This document shows, piece by piece, positions 1 to 6,101 of a DNA stretch of 9,242 nt. Numbering within the stretch: position 1 is the stretch's first letter; each line of letters begins with the position of its first letter. Under the pieces are notes generated by a model. That model made no database searches, was not told the origin of the DNA, and worked only from the letters and a program-made list of their open reading frames with translations. Both the position numbers and the translations under genes were made by a program. Source of the DNA: Frankiales bacterium (GTDB lineage Bacteria > Actinomycetota > Actinomycetes > Mycobacteriales > SCTD01); contig JAODNF010000438.1 in the NCBI GenBank assembly GCA_025464915.1, positions 1 to 9,242 of the forward strand, written 5' to 3'.

Positions 1-106
1 CGGTGGTCGGGTCGCCGGTGGTGCCGCCGGTGGTCGGGTTGCCGGTGGTGCCGCCGGTAGTCGGGTTGCCGCCAGTGGTCGGGTTGCCGGTGGTGCCGCC
101 GTTGTT
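1..106 (-). repeat. Thr-Gly-Gly/Asn-Pro codon repeats in the surface protein
   Basis: Imperfect tandem units encode GGTTGNPT-type octapeptides, with one shorter GGNPT unit and a last visible unit carrying Asp in place of Asn (TTGDPTT). The array continues past the left edge. It looks like a flexible stalk of a surface protein; its copy number is likely to vary by slippage. Confidence 0.75.
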
Positions 107-1312
107 GGACGGGGTGGACACGGTCGACGTGTCGCTCTTGCTCACGGTCGAGTTCGGGTTCTGCGGGTCGTGCGCCGTCACCGTCGCGGTGTCGGTCACC
201 GAGCTTCCCGCGGCCGGGCTGGAGGCAGTGAGGACGAAGTCGCACGTCGCAAATGCGCCGGCCGCCAACGTGGCAGGCAGCGCCGGGGTGCAGGTGACCC
301 CTGCCGCCGGCGAGGCTCCCAGCGCGTCGGTGACGCCGTCCAGGGCAACCGAGATCAGGCTGTTGTTCGTCACGACCACCCGGTAGGGCACGTCGAGCCC
401 GGGGCCGGAGGACGACTCGGGGTCGGAGTAGGTGCTGTCACCGTTCGCGTTGTTCGTCTTGACGACGGTGAGCGACAGCTTCCGCGACACACCCGTCGAG
501 ACCGTCGAGGTGTCGGCCGCCTGGGCCGTGTTGTTGGCGTTCTCCCCCGTGACGCAGGCAGGGTCGTTCGGCTGGCACACGGTGTCGGGGCCCTGATGGA
601 CCTTGACTGTCACCGTGTTGACCTTGCTCGTGCCGTCGAGCGGCGAGTAGCCGGTGACGATGGCGCCGCAGGCCACCGTGGCCCCCGGCGCCACGACCAC
701 ACCCACGAGGCTCGGGGTGCAGGTGAAGGTGATCGGGTTTCCCGCCACCGTGTCCACGAGGCTGTCGATGACGATCGGTGAGGTGGCGCTGGTGTTCTTG
801 ACGGTCACGGAGAACGGAACGTCCGCACCCACCGTGGCCGCGGTCTCGGAGTCGGTGAACGTGGCGTCACCGTCGGCGTCGTTCACCTTGGAGACCTGGA
901 TGGACAGCGCGGGCACGCTGGTGGTGCAGCCGTTGTCGAAGATGGCCTGACCGGCCGCGGTCCAGTTCTGACCCGGGAAGTGCTGCGTCGTGCCGTGGTC
1001 GTTGTAGTCGAACGGCGGGATGATGTCGCCCCACTTGATGTGCTGCGACTTGAGCGTGGCGTCCCAGACGGGGCCGGTGTGGCCCGCGTGGCCGCTGACG
1101 TCGCCGTTCTTGTTCGGCGTGTTCACGATGTAGGGGTTGTTGTTCGAGTCCGTCGCGTGGCAGATCGTCTGCTTGTCGTTGCTGTTGCCGTTACCGTTAC
1201 CGCCGTTCCCGTTGCCGGCACCGAGTGCCGGGCCAGCGTTGAGGAACACGACGAGGCCGCCGGCCCCGAGAACGGCAAGAGCCCGAACGTGCTTGCTGAC
1301 AAAGGTGCGCAC
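1..1312 (-). CDS. Secreted repeat-containing surface protein (partial, C-terminus off left edge)
   Basis: The reading frame is open from a GTG at 1312 to the window edge (437 codons). The start is chosen because a GGGGGG stretch lies 8 nt upstream and the translation opens with a signal peptide: basic MRTFVSKHVR, then a hydrophobic run to about residue 26. Next comes an Asn/Gly-rich linker (31-46). A conserved block at about 48-102 contains ICHATDSNNNPY, GHAGH and DIIPPFD, a pattern I recall from other actinobacterial secreted proteins. Two DUF11-like beta-sandwich repeats follow (about 135-235 and 278-398). Each starts with a similar Asp/Asn-rich loop (NDADGD...DSE and NNANGD...DPE) that resembles a calcium-binding loop and carries paired cysteines (for example C198/C215 and C341/C357). 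The last ~35 residues are Thr/Gly/Asn/Pro repeats, probably a wall-spanning stalk. An anchor such as LPXTG or a membrane helix would lie beyond the window. Function is unknown; adhesion or a cell-surface role is a guess. Confidence 0.85.
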   Translation of the reverse strand, partial: MRTFVSKHVRALAVLGAGGLVVFLNAGPALGAGNGNGGNGNGNSNDKQTICHATDSNNNPYIVNTPNKNGDVSGHAGHTGPVWDATLKSQHIKWGDIIPPFDYNDHGTTQHFPGQNWTAAGQAIFDNGCTTSVPALSIQVSKVNDADGDATFTDSETAATVGADVPFSVTVKNTSATSPIVIDSLVDTVAGNPITFTCTPSLVGVVVAPGATVACGAIVTGYSPLDGTSKVNTVTVKVHQGPDTVCQPNDPACVTGENANNTAQAADTSTVSTGVSRKLSLTVVKTNNANGDSTYSDPESSSGPGLDVPYRVVVTNNSLISVALDGVTDALGASPAAGVTCTPALPATLAAGAFATCDFVLTASSPAAGSSVTDTATVTAHDPQNPNSTVSKSDTSTVSTPSNNGGTTGNPTTGGNPTTGGTTGNPTTGGTTGDPTT

Positions 1313-1334
1313 TGCGATAACCCCCCAGACGAGC

Positions 1335-1352
1335 CGAGCACCGGTGTGCTCG
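1335..1352 (-). promoter_or_regulatory. Hairpin in the leader of the surface-protein gene
   Basis: A perfect 7-bp inverted repeat (CGAGCAC / GTGCTCG) with a 4-nt loop lies 22 nt upstream of the GTG start at 1312, just before the GGGGGG ribosome-binding site. The adjacent leader holds two more CGAGC copies and a second GCTCG that could pair alternatively. It may be an RNA structure controlling translation or a protein operator; the sequence alone does not tell which. Confidence 0.4.
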
Positions 1353-1383
1353 ACGGGACGGTGGGCTCGCCATTGGCTCGACG

Positions 1384-1401
1384 CACAGTCAGGCGACCGT
1401 G
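1384..1401 (-). promoter_or_regulatory. Second leader hairpin, or spacer of an ECF-type promoter
   Basis: CACGGTC and GACTGTG can pair as a 7-bp stem with one G-U pair and a GCCU loop. The same stretch can be read differently: GGAAAC at 1401-1406 and CGTC at 1380-1383 are 17 nt apart, similar to -35/-10 elements of ECF sigma factors. Either would regulate the surface-protein gene. Both readings are weak without alignment or transcript data. Confidence 0.25.
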
Positions 1402-1529
1402 TTTCCTCCGTGCCCCGGGGGGCCGGTGAGGACCGTGCGCGTCAACGCTCTGTCACCGTCAGGGTGGAACGCCGGATCCGTGACGGGAATGACTAGATCG
1501 GGTGGTTCCGGGCCGCCGAACCGGACGGA

Positions 1530-2114
1530 TCAGTTGATCTTGACGACATCGATGATGAACGCCAGCGTGCCGCCGGGCACCGGACCCTGGTCTCCGTAGC
1601 CGTCGGCCGGCGGGATGACGACCAGACGGCGGCCTCCGGCCCTCATGCCGGTCGCGCCCTTGCTGAAGCCGGGGATGACCTGCCCGCCGATCTGGAACTC
1701 GAAGGTGTTGTCGCAGCTGACCTTCCACGAGGAGTCGAACTCCTCGCCGGTCGCGTAGTTCACACCGACGTACTTCGCCACGACCGTGTCGCCCGGCTTC
1801 GCCTCGGGACCGGTGCCGACGATGATGTCCTTCGTCGTGGTGGTCTTGGGCGCAGGGTCCGTCGGGACCGTGTACGTCGGCTTCTGCGTGAGGTCCTTGG
1901 GGTCGCCCGGCGTCGGGCACTGCCGCGGTGCTCCGCTGCCCGACGGCGCCGGTGCCGCCGTGGTCGCCGCGGGAGTCGGCTGCTCGGTGGCCGGGTCGGT
2001 CGCGGAGGGTTGCGAGTGCAGCGGGCTGCCGTCGCTGGCCAGACCGGCACTGCCGCCGGCGCAACCGGACAGACTCGCGGTCAGGACGGCCGCGAGGACG
2101 AGAGTGCGCTTCAC
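1530..2114 (-). CDS. FKBP-type peptidyl-prolyl isomerase, lipoprotein
   Basis: A 194-residue protein with a lipoprotein signal peptide (MKRTLVLAAVLTASLSGC, lipobox LSGC with Cys18). A Ser/Thr/Pro/Ala-rich linker to about residue 90 is followed by a single FKBP domain (about 93-194). Family signatures are visible: VVAKYVGVNYATGEEFDSSW, FQIGGQVIPGF, GMRAGGRRLVVIPP, DGYG and the final LAFIIDVVKI strand. The residue equivalent to Trp59 of human FKBP12 is Phe here. It would catalyse proline isomerisation and assist folding outside the membrane. The GTG start overlaps the prcA stop as GTGA, with GGAAGG 9 nt upstream inside prcA, so translation is probably coupled to prcA. FKBP genes are typical neighbours of pafA in actinobacteria; here pafA is not between prcA and this gene. 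Confidence 0.93.
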   Translation of the reverse strand: MKRTLVLAAVLTASLSGCAGGSAGLASDGSPLHSQPSATDPATEQPTPAATTAAPAPSGSGAPRQCPTPGDPKDLTQKPTYTVPTDPAPKTTTTKDIIVGTGPEAKPGDTVVAKYVGVNYATGEEFDSSWKVSCDNTFEFQIGGQVIPGFSKGATGMRAGGRRLVVIPPADGYGDQGPVPGGTLAFIIDVVKIN

Positions 2115-2815
2115 CTAGGGGTGCCTTCCAGGATCGTCCCGAGGCGCTCGGCGCCCAGGCGCTTGAACGCCCGCCGGGGGCGGGTGCGGTCCAGGACCGC
2201 GGCTTCGATGGCGTTCACGGGGATCTCGCGGCGCTCCGCCCCCTCGGCCGGTGTGGAGAGGGCTTTCAGGGCGAGCCGGACGGCAGTGTCGAGGTCGGCG
2301 TCGGCGACGTGCTCGTCGCGCAGGGCCACTGCGATCGGCTCGGCCGTACCGCCCATCACGATGAACCCGTGCTCCTCCTGCACCATGCCGTCGAAGGTCA
2401 GCCGGTAGAGCTGGTCGTCAGCGACCGTGGGTCCCACCTCGGCGACCGTGATCTCGACCTCGAACGGCTTGCCCGCCTCGGTGAAGATGGCGCCGAGCTG
2501 CTGGGCGTAGGCGTTGGCCAGACCACGACTCGTGACGTCACTGCGGTCGTAGCGGTAGCCGGTGAAGTCGGCGTACCGCACGCCGGCGACCCGCAGGTTC
2601 TCGAACTCGTTGTACTTGCCGACCGCGGCGAAGGCGATGCGGTCGTAGATCTCGCTGACCTTGTGCAGGGCCTTGTTGGGGTTCTCCCCCACCAGCAGGA
2701 TCCCGTCGGCGTAGGTCATGACGAGGACGGAACGACCGCGGGCGATCCCCTTGCGGGCGTAGTCGCTCTTGTCCCGCATGATCTGCTCGGGACTGACGTA
2801 GAAGGGCGTGCTCAT
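2111..2815 (-). CDS. prcA: Proteasome alpha subunit PrcA
   Basis: A 234-residue protein, close to the usual length. The N-terminus MSTPFYVSPEQIMRDKSDYA matches the gating segment of actinobacterial alpha subunits, followed by RKGIARGRS and the Ntn-hydrolase fold (VLVMTYADGILLVGEN, FAAVGKYNEFENLR). It has no catalytic N-terminal Thr, as expected. Seven copies form the outer ring of the 20S particle, which binds the C-terminal tail of the Arc/Mpa ATPase. The ATG start lies 4 nt after the prcB stop and has GGGAGG 8 nt upstream, within the end of prcB, so the two subunits are expressed together. The stop overlaps the FKBP start. Confidence 0.97.
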   Translation of the reverse strand: MSTPFYVSPEQIMRDKSDYARKGIARGRSVLVMTYADGILLVGENPNKALHKVSEIYDRIAFAAVGKYNEFENLRVAGVRYADFTGYRYDRSDVTSRGLANAYAQQLGAIFTEAGKPFEVEITVAEVGPTVADDQLYRLTFDGMVQEEHGFIVMGGTAEPIAVALRDEHVADADLDTAVRLALKALSTPAEGAERREIPVNAIEAAVLDRTRPRRAFKRLGAERLGTILEGTPR

Positions 2816-2819
2816 CCGC

Positions 2820-3641
2820 TCAGCCTCCCGGGCGGGTCATGCGCTCGGCGACGATCGCTTCGACGACCGCCGTCACCTCGGGCTCCGGGACCCTCCTGAG
2901 TCCGTCCGCCGTGACCGACATGACGACCGGGAAGATCCGGCGCGCCAGGTCCGGCCCGCCGGTCGCGCTGTCGTCGTCCGCCGCGTCGTAGAGCGCATCC
3001 ACCGCCAGCCGGACCGCGTCGGTCTCCGTCGCGTCGTCGCGGTACCTCTTCTTGAGGGCGCCCCTGGCGAAGACCGAGCCGCTGCCCACGCTGTGGAAGC
3101 TGTGCTCCTCGTAGCGCCCGCCGGTCACGTCATAGCTGAAGATCCGGCCGATCCCCTTGTCGAGGTCGAAGCCGGCGAACAGCGGCACGACAGCCAGGCC
3201 CTGCATCGCCATCGCGAGGTTGCCGCGGATCATGTTGGACAGCCGGTTCGCCTTGCCGTCCAGGCTCATCGTGGAGCCTTCGAGCTTCTCGTAGTGCTCG
3301 AGCTCGACCTGGAACAGCCGCACCATCTCGATCGCCAGCCCGGCCGTTCCCGCGATCCCCACGCAGCTGAACTCGTCCGCCGGAAAGACCTTCTCGATGT
3401 CGCGCTGCGCGATCACGTTGCCCATCGTCGCGCGCCGGTCGCCGGCCATGATCACCCCGTCGGCGTGCGTCACCGCCACGATCGTCGTGCCGTGGGGCGC
3501 CTCGATCGTCGCGCCTGCCGGCAGGCGCATCCTGTCGTTCAGAAGCTCAGGCGCAGCTGCTCGCAGGAAGTCGGTGAAAGAGCTGCTTCCCTGCGCTGTG
3601 TAGGCAGCGGGAAGTCGTCCGTGAAGTCCGAGCTCAGCCAC
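2820..3641 (-). CDS. prcB: Proteasome beta subunit PrcB (catalytic, with propeptide)
   Basis: The frame is open far upstream, but homology starts at GRLPAAY. The only suitable start nearby is GTG at 3641, giving MAELGLHGRLPAAY, very like Streptomyces PrcB; AGAGGA lies 13 nt upstream. This yields 273 residues: a 51-residue propeptide (GSSSFTDFL motif) cleaved at HG/TTIVAV, and a 222-residue mature threonine protease. The catalytic set in mature numbering is present: Thr1, Asp17 (AGDRR) and Lys33 (IEKVF). GSGSVFARG and YDAADDDSATGGPD are also conserved. Seven copies form each inner ring of the 20S proteasome. The first 103 nt overlap the 3' end of the endonuclease-like gene in another frame, which is unusual. 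The next in-frame Met in the propeptide (at 3530) would remove the conserved segment, so it is less likely. Confidence 0.93.
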   Translation of the reverse strand: MAELGLHGRLPAAYTAQGSSSFTDFLRAAAPELLNDRMRLPAGATIEAPHGTTIVAVTHADGVIMAGDRRATMGNVIAQRDIEKVFPADEFSCVGIAGTAGLAIEMVRLFQVELEHYEKLEGSTMSLDGKANRLSNMIRGNLAMAMQGLAVVPLFAGFDLDKGIGRIFSYDVTGGRYEEHSFHSVGSGSVFARGALKKRYRDDATETDAVRLAVDALYDAADDDSATGGPDLARRIFPVVMSVTADGLRRVPEPEVTAVVEAIVAERMTRPGG

Positions 3642-4279
3642 AGTGGGTCCCGGGTCCTCTCCAAGTACGTGATGGCCTTCGTGAGAATGTCTACACGGTC
3701 CTTGAACTGGCCGAGTCCCCCGTTGCAGTTGAAGCAGAGAATCCCGCGGACCTCGCCTGTCTCGTGGTCGTGGTCGACGTGCTCGGGAGGGTTCTCCCCG
3801 CACCGGGCACGGAGCCCGCTCTGCTCCTCGATCATCCGCTCGACGGCGGCGGCCGCAATGCCGTATCGAAGCATGAGGTGGCAGTGCCGACCTCCACCGT
3901 AGAGGCGCTGACGCGTCTCCTCGCCTCGCTGGCTGTGGCACGGCTTGCAGTAGGGGTGGCGCCCGTCCTTGGAGTTCTTGTTCCTTGGGAATCCATCCAG
4001 TGGCAGCACCGCGGAGCAATCCCTGCAGCGCTTTGTGCCGGTGGGAAGCAGCTCGGGCTCACGCACCTGCCGCCCCTTGCGCGCTTGCCGCCTCCGGTAG
4101 CTCTCACGAGATCGCACGTTCATGCAGTCGCGGCAGTAGCGGTGCCGTCCGCCCTCCATGTTGCGATGACGTGGAAAGTCATCGAGAGGCTTACTGATGC
4201 CGCCGTCGAGACAGGTCTTGTTCACCCTCAACAGGCTTGCCGCCCGCTCCGACGAAAACGGGTCGGTCACTGGTCGCAT
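3539..4279 (-). CDS. Endonuclease VII-like HNH protein between pup and prcB, two zinc cysteines missing
   Basis: A 246-residue protein. Two tandem zinc-ribbon-like modules come first (about 21-65 and 83-127), of the pattern CxxC...DxFPRxxN...GRHxYCxxC, followed by an endonuclease VII-type HNH domain (about 132-208). VDHDHETG (D169, H170, H172), C182/C185 and N186 match the T4 endonuclease VII active-site and zinc layout. Module 1 has C23, C49 and C52 but Gly26 where a Cys is expected; module 2 is intact (C85, C88, C111, C114). In the HNH domain, Arg157 replaces the first Cys of the CxxC with C160. The last ~35 residues lie beyond the usual end of the domain and overlap prcB. The ATG start is 18 nt after pup with only a weak AGGG before it; GTG at 4270 or 4222 could be used instead. 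G+C is lower than in flanking genes. I recall endonuclease VII-domain genes at this position in other actinobacterial proteasome loci. Whether this one still cuts DNA is uncertain. Confidence 0.85.
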   Translation of the reverse strand: MRPVTDPFSSERAASLLRVNKTCLDGGISKPLDDFPRHRNMEGGRHRYCRDCMNVRSRESYRRRQARKGRQVREPELLPTGTKRCRDCSAVLPLDGFPRNKNSKDGRHPYCKPCHSQRGEETRQRLYGGGRHCHLMLRYGIAAAAVERMIEEQSGLRARCGENPPEHVDHDHETGEVRGILCFNCNGGLGQFKDRVDILTKAITYLERTRDPLWLSSDFTDDFPLPTQRREAALSPTSCEQLRLSF

Positions 4280-4297
4280 GGGGATTACTACCCTGCG

Positions 4298-4507
4298 TCA
4301 CTCCCCTCCTTTTTGCACGTACCCCTTCACAAATTCCTCTGCATTGCTTTCCAAGACATCGTCGATCTCGTCGAGCAGGTCGTCGACGTCGGACGTCAGC
4401 TCCTCGACCCGCTCGTGGACGTCGGTCGTCGTCTCGGCGACGGTCTCCTCGGTTTCCGAGGTGGTCTTGCCGGCGCGCTCCTGGCCGCCGCTGTCCTTGC
4501 TCGCCAT
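4298..4507 (-). CDS. pup: Prokaryotic ubiquitin-like protein Pup (ends in Gly-Gly-Glu)
   Basis: A 69-residue protein, the normal size for Pup, very acidic, with a helical central part (about 30-60: VDDLLDEIDDVLE) that binds the coiled coils of Arc/Mpa. The C-terminus is FVKGYVQKGGE. PafA joins the terminal Glu side chain to lysines of target proteins. Many Pups end in Gln and need Dop to deamidate it; this one is already Glu. The ATG has GGGGAG 5 nt upstream and the gene begins a minus-strand operon, so its promoter should lie around 4510-4620, overlapping the 5' end of the divergent gene. I see no convincing -35/-10 pair. Codons for the last 18 residues (4298-4354) are distinctly AT-richer than the rest (TTG, GAA, AAT, TTT, CAA, AAA). 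Confidence 0.97.
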   Translation of the reverse strand: MASKDSGGQERAGKTTSETEETVAETTTDVHERVEELTSDVDDLLDEIDDVLESNAEEFVKGYVQKGGE

Positions 4508-4587
4508 GACTGCTCCCCTAGCTCCTGGGTGGTCCTGCCGTCGAACCTATGTCACCCATCGACACCTGGCCCGGCAATGATGAGCCC

Positions 4588-5406
4588 GTGGACCTGTACG
4601 CGCTGACGCCGGAGGAGTTCACGGCTGCGCGGGACGCGGCGGCCAAGGAGGACAAGGGTCTCAAGCAGCTGCGCAAGCCGTCGGTGTCGGCGTGGGTGGT
4701 CAACACCCTGGTACGGCGTCAGCCGGCGCTGCTGGAGCAGCTGGTCGAGCTGGGGGGCGCCCTGCGGGAGGCGACCAGCGCGCGGGAGGGCGGACAGCTG
4801 CGCGACCTGACCGAGCAGCGCCACCAGCTCGTGCAGGCGGTGACCGAGCAGGCCGCCGGCCTGGTGGATCGGGACATCAGCCCTGCGGTGCGCACCGAGG
4901 TCGCCCAGACGCTCGAGGCGGCCATGGCCGACCCCGCGAGCGCGGAGGCCGTGCAGTCGGGGCAGCTGGTGCGAGCGCTGAGCTATGCGGGCTTCGGTGA
5001 CGTCGACCTCGAGGGTGCCGTCGCACCGACGCCGAGGGCCCAGGCGGCGCCGGCCGTCAACAACAAGCTGCAGAAGCTCGAGGCAGCGGCCCTCGACGCG
5101 CAAGGCGCGCTGGACGACGCCGTGCGGCTGGCGGAGCGGACGACGACCGCGTACGACACGGCCGGGGCGACCGCAGGCGCCAGCGCCCGGGAGGTGACCG
5201 AGCAGGAGGCCGTCGTCGAGGACCTCCGCCGACAGCTGAAGGACGCCGAGACGGTGCTGCAGGGCCACCGGACGACGCACGCGAAGGCGACCAAGGAGCG
5301 GGACGAGCTCGAGCGAAGGGCCGAGCGCGCCACCAAGGCGGTGGCCGCGGCGCAGGACGCCGCCGACGCCGCACGCAAGGCGCTCGACGAGGCCCGCCGG
5401 GGATGA
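4588..5406 (+). CDS. Alanine-rich coiled-coil protein of unknown function
   Basis: About 272 residues, beginning VDLYALTPEEFTAARDAAAK, which resembles the N-terminus of a family of actinobacterial hypothetical proteins. I therefore prefer GTG 4588 to the in-frame ATG at 4549, which would add 13 residues. Neither start has a clear ribosome-binding site. AATGAT ends 6 nt before the GTG, which could be the -10 box of a leaderless transcript. Residues about 20-130 are helical and include KQLRKPSVSAWVVNTLVRR. From about 160 to the end the protein is an Ala/Glu/Arg-rich coiled coil without Cys, signal peptide or membrane segment. The stop overlaps the next start as ATGA, so it is co-translated with the nucleotidyltransferase. 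I do not recognise a function; a structural or partner-binding role is possible. Confidence 0.8.
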   Translation: MDLYALTPEEFTAARDAAAKEDKGLKQLRKPSVSAWVVNTLVRRQPALLEQLVELGGALREATSAREGGQLRDLTEQRHQLVQAVTEQAAGLVDRDISPAVRTEVAQTLEAAMADPASAEAVQSGQLVRALSYAGFGDVDLEGAVAPTPRAQAAPAVNNKLQKLEAAALDAQGALDDAVRLAERTTTAYDTAGATAGASAREVTEQEAVVEDLRRQLKDAETVLQGHRTTHAKATKERDELERRAERATKAVAAAQDAADAARKALDEARRG

Positions 5407-6101
5407 GCCGACAGGAGGGGCTCGCCGTCGTCCAGCGCCATCGCGAGCTGCTGGAGCCCCTGTCGGCCAAGGGATTCCACGTGCACGGGTCGCTGGCGCT
5501 CGGTGGCTACCACCACGGCATCAGCGACATCGACCTCGTCGTCGAGCTCGAGCACGGCCTGACCGGCGAGGAGCGTGAGCTCGTCACGCAAGCGCACCGT
5601 CGGGCGGGTCCGCTGCTGTCGGCCGCCTACCTCGTGGACCGGAAGGACAGCGAGCAGAGCCACCCGACCTGGACGCACGGCTGGCAGGGCGATCGCCGGG
5701 TAAGCCTCATCACCCGGGCCGAGCTGCACGAGGCCTACCCGTCCCTGTGGCCTGAGATCCCCGACGTACCAGGCGTTGTCGTCGCCGAGGTGATCCGCGC
5801 GTGGCGGCGAGAGCCGCCGTGGACCTACCTCAGGACGGAGTACGTCGATCTTGCCCTCACGAGCCTTGCCCGGGCTCACCTGACCCTGGGCTCCGGCCGG
5901 CTGACGAGCAAGGACGACGCCGTCGGGCACCTGCCGCAGCTCGTGAGCGCACGGTTGGCCACCCAGGTAGCGGACCGCAGGCAGGGCGGAGATGCCCCGC
6001 GCCACAACAGGATCAGCCGCGCGGCGACCGCGTGGTGGACGGTCCGTCAGCTGCTGAGGGGTCTGTCCGCGAAGGACCAGCCGGAGTCGGAGCGCACGTA
6101 G
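5403..6101 (+). CDS. Nucleotidyltransferase, aminoglycoside adenylyltransferase-like
   Basis: A 232-residue cytosolic protein. The N-terminal part has the pol-beta-type nucleotidyltransferase motif HGSLALGGYHHGISDIDLVV, with GS at 29-30 and metal-binding Asp42 and Asp44. The C-terminal helical part (ALTSLARAHLTLGSGRLTSKDDAVGHL) resembles the AadA-type C-terminal domain (DUF4111). Such enzymes transfer a nucleotide, usually AMP, to a small molecule such as an aminoglycoside. Antibiotic resistance is not shown here; the substrate could differ, and antitoxin-like MNT roles are also known for the fold. The ATG overlaps the stop of the coiled-coil gene (ATGA), so the two form a unit. The last 55 nt overlap, antisense, the end of the oxidase-like gene on the other strand. 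Confidence 0.85.
   Translation: MSRQEGLAVVQRHRELLEPLSAKGFHVHGSLALGGYHHGISDIDLVVELEHGLTGEERELVTQAHRRAGPLLSAAYLVDRKDSEQSHPTWTHGWQGDRRVSLITRAELHEAYPSLWPEIPDVPGVVVAEVIRAWRREPPWTYLRTEYVDLALTSLARAHLTLGSGRLTSKDDAVGHLPQLVSARLATQVADRRQGGDAPRHNRISRAATAWWTVRQLLRGLSAKDQPESERT

Noticed and set aside
1..106. Short tandem DNA repeats as a CRISPR array or variable-number element of its own
   Set aside because: Units are contiguous with no spacers and stay in frame as Thr/Gly/Pro codons, so they are coding repeats.
3..950. Plus-strand frames rich in Val/Pro across the left end
   Set aside because: They mirror the surface-protein gene on the minus strand, whose translation has a signal peptide and domain repeats.
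1440..1445. TTGACG on the minus strand as a -35 box for the surface-protein gene
   Set aside because: The position 17 nt downstream is a run of C with no -10-like sequence.
1456..1522. Inverted repeats downstream of FKBP (6-bp stem 1456-1486; 5-bp stem 1504-1522) as an intrinsic terminator
   Set aside because: Stems are short, loops long (19 and 9 nt), and no U-run follows on the minus strand.
3642..4019. Upstream extension of the prcB frame to 4019
   Set aside because: The translation here is Arg/Pro-rich without similarity to PrcB and is the shadow of the nuclease-like gene; PrcB similarity begins at the GTG at 3641.
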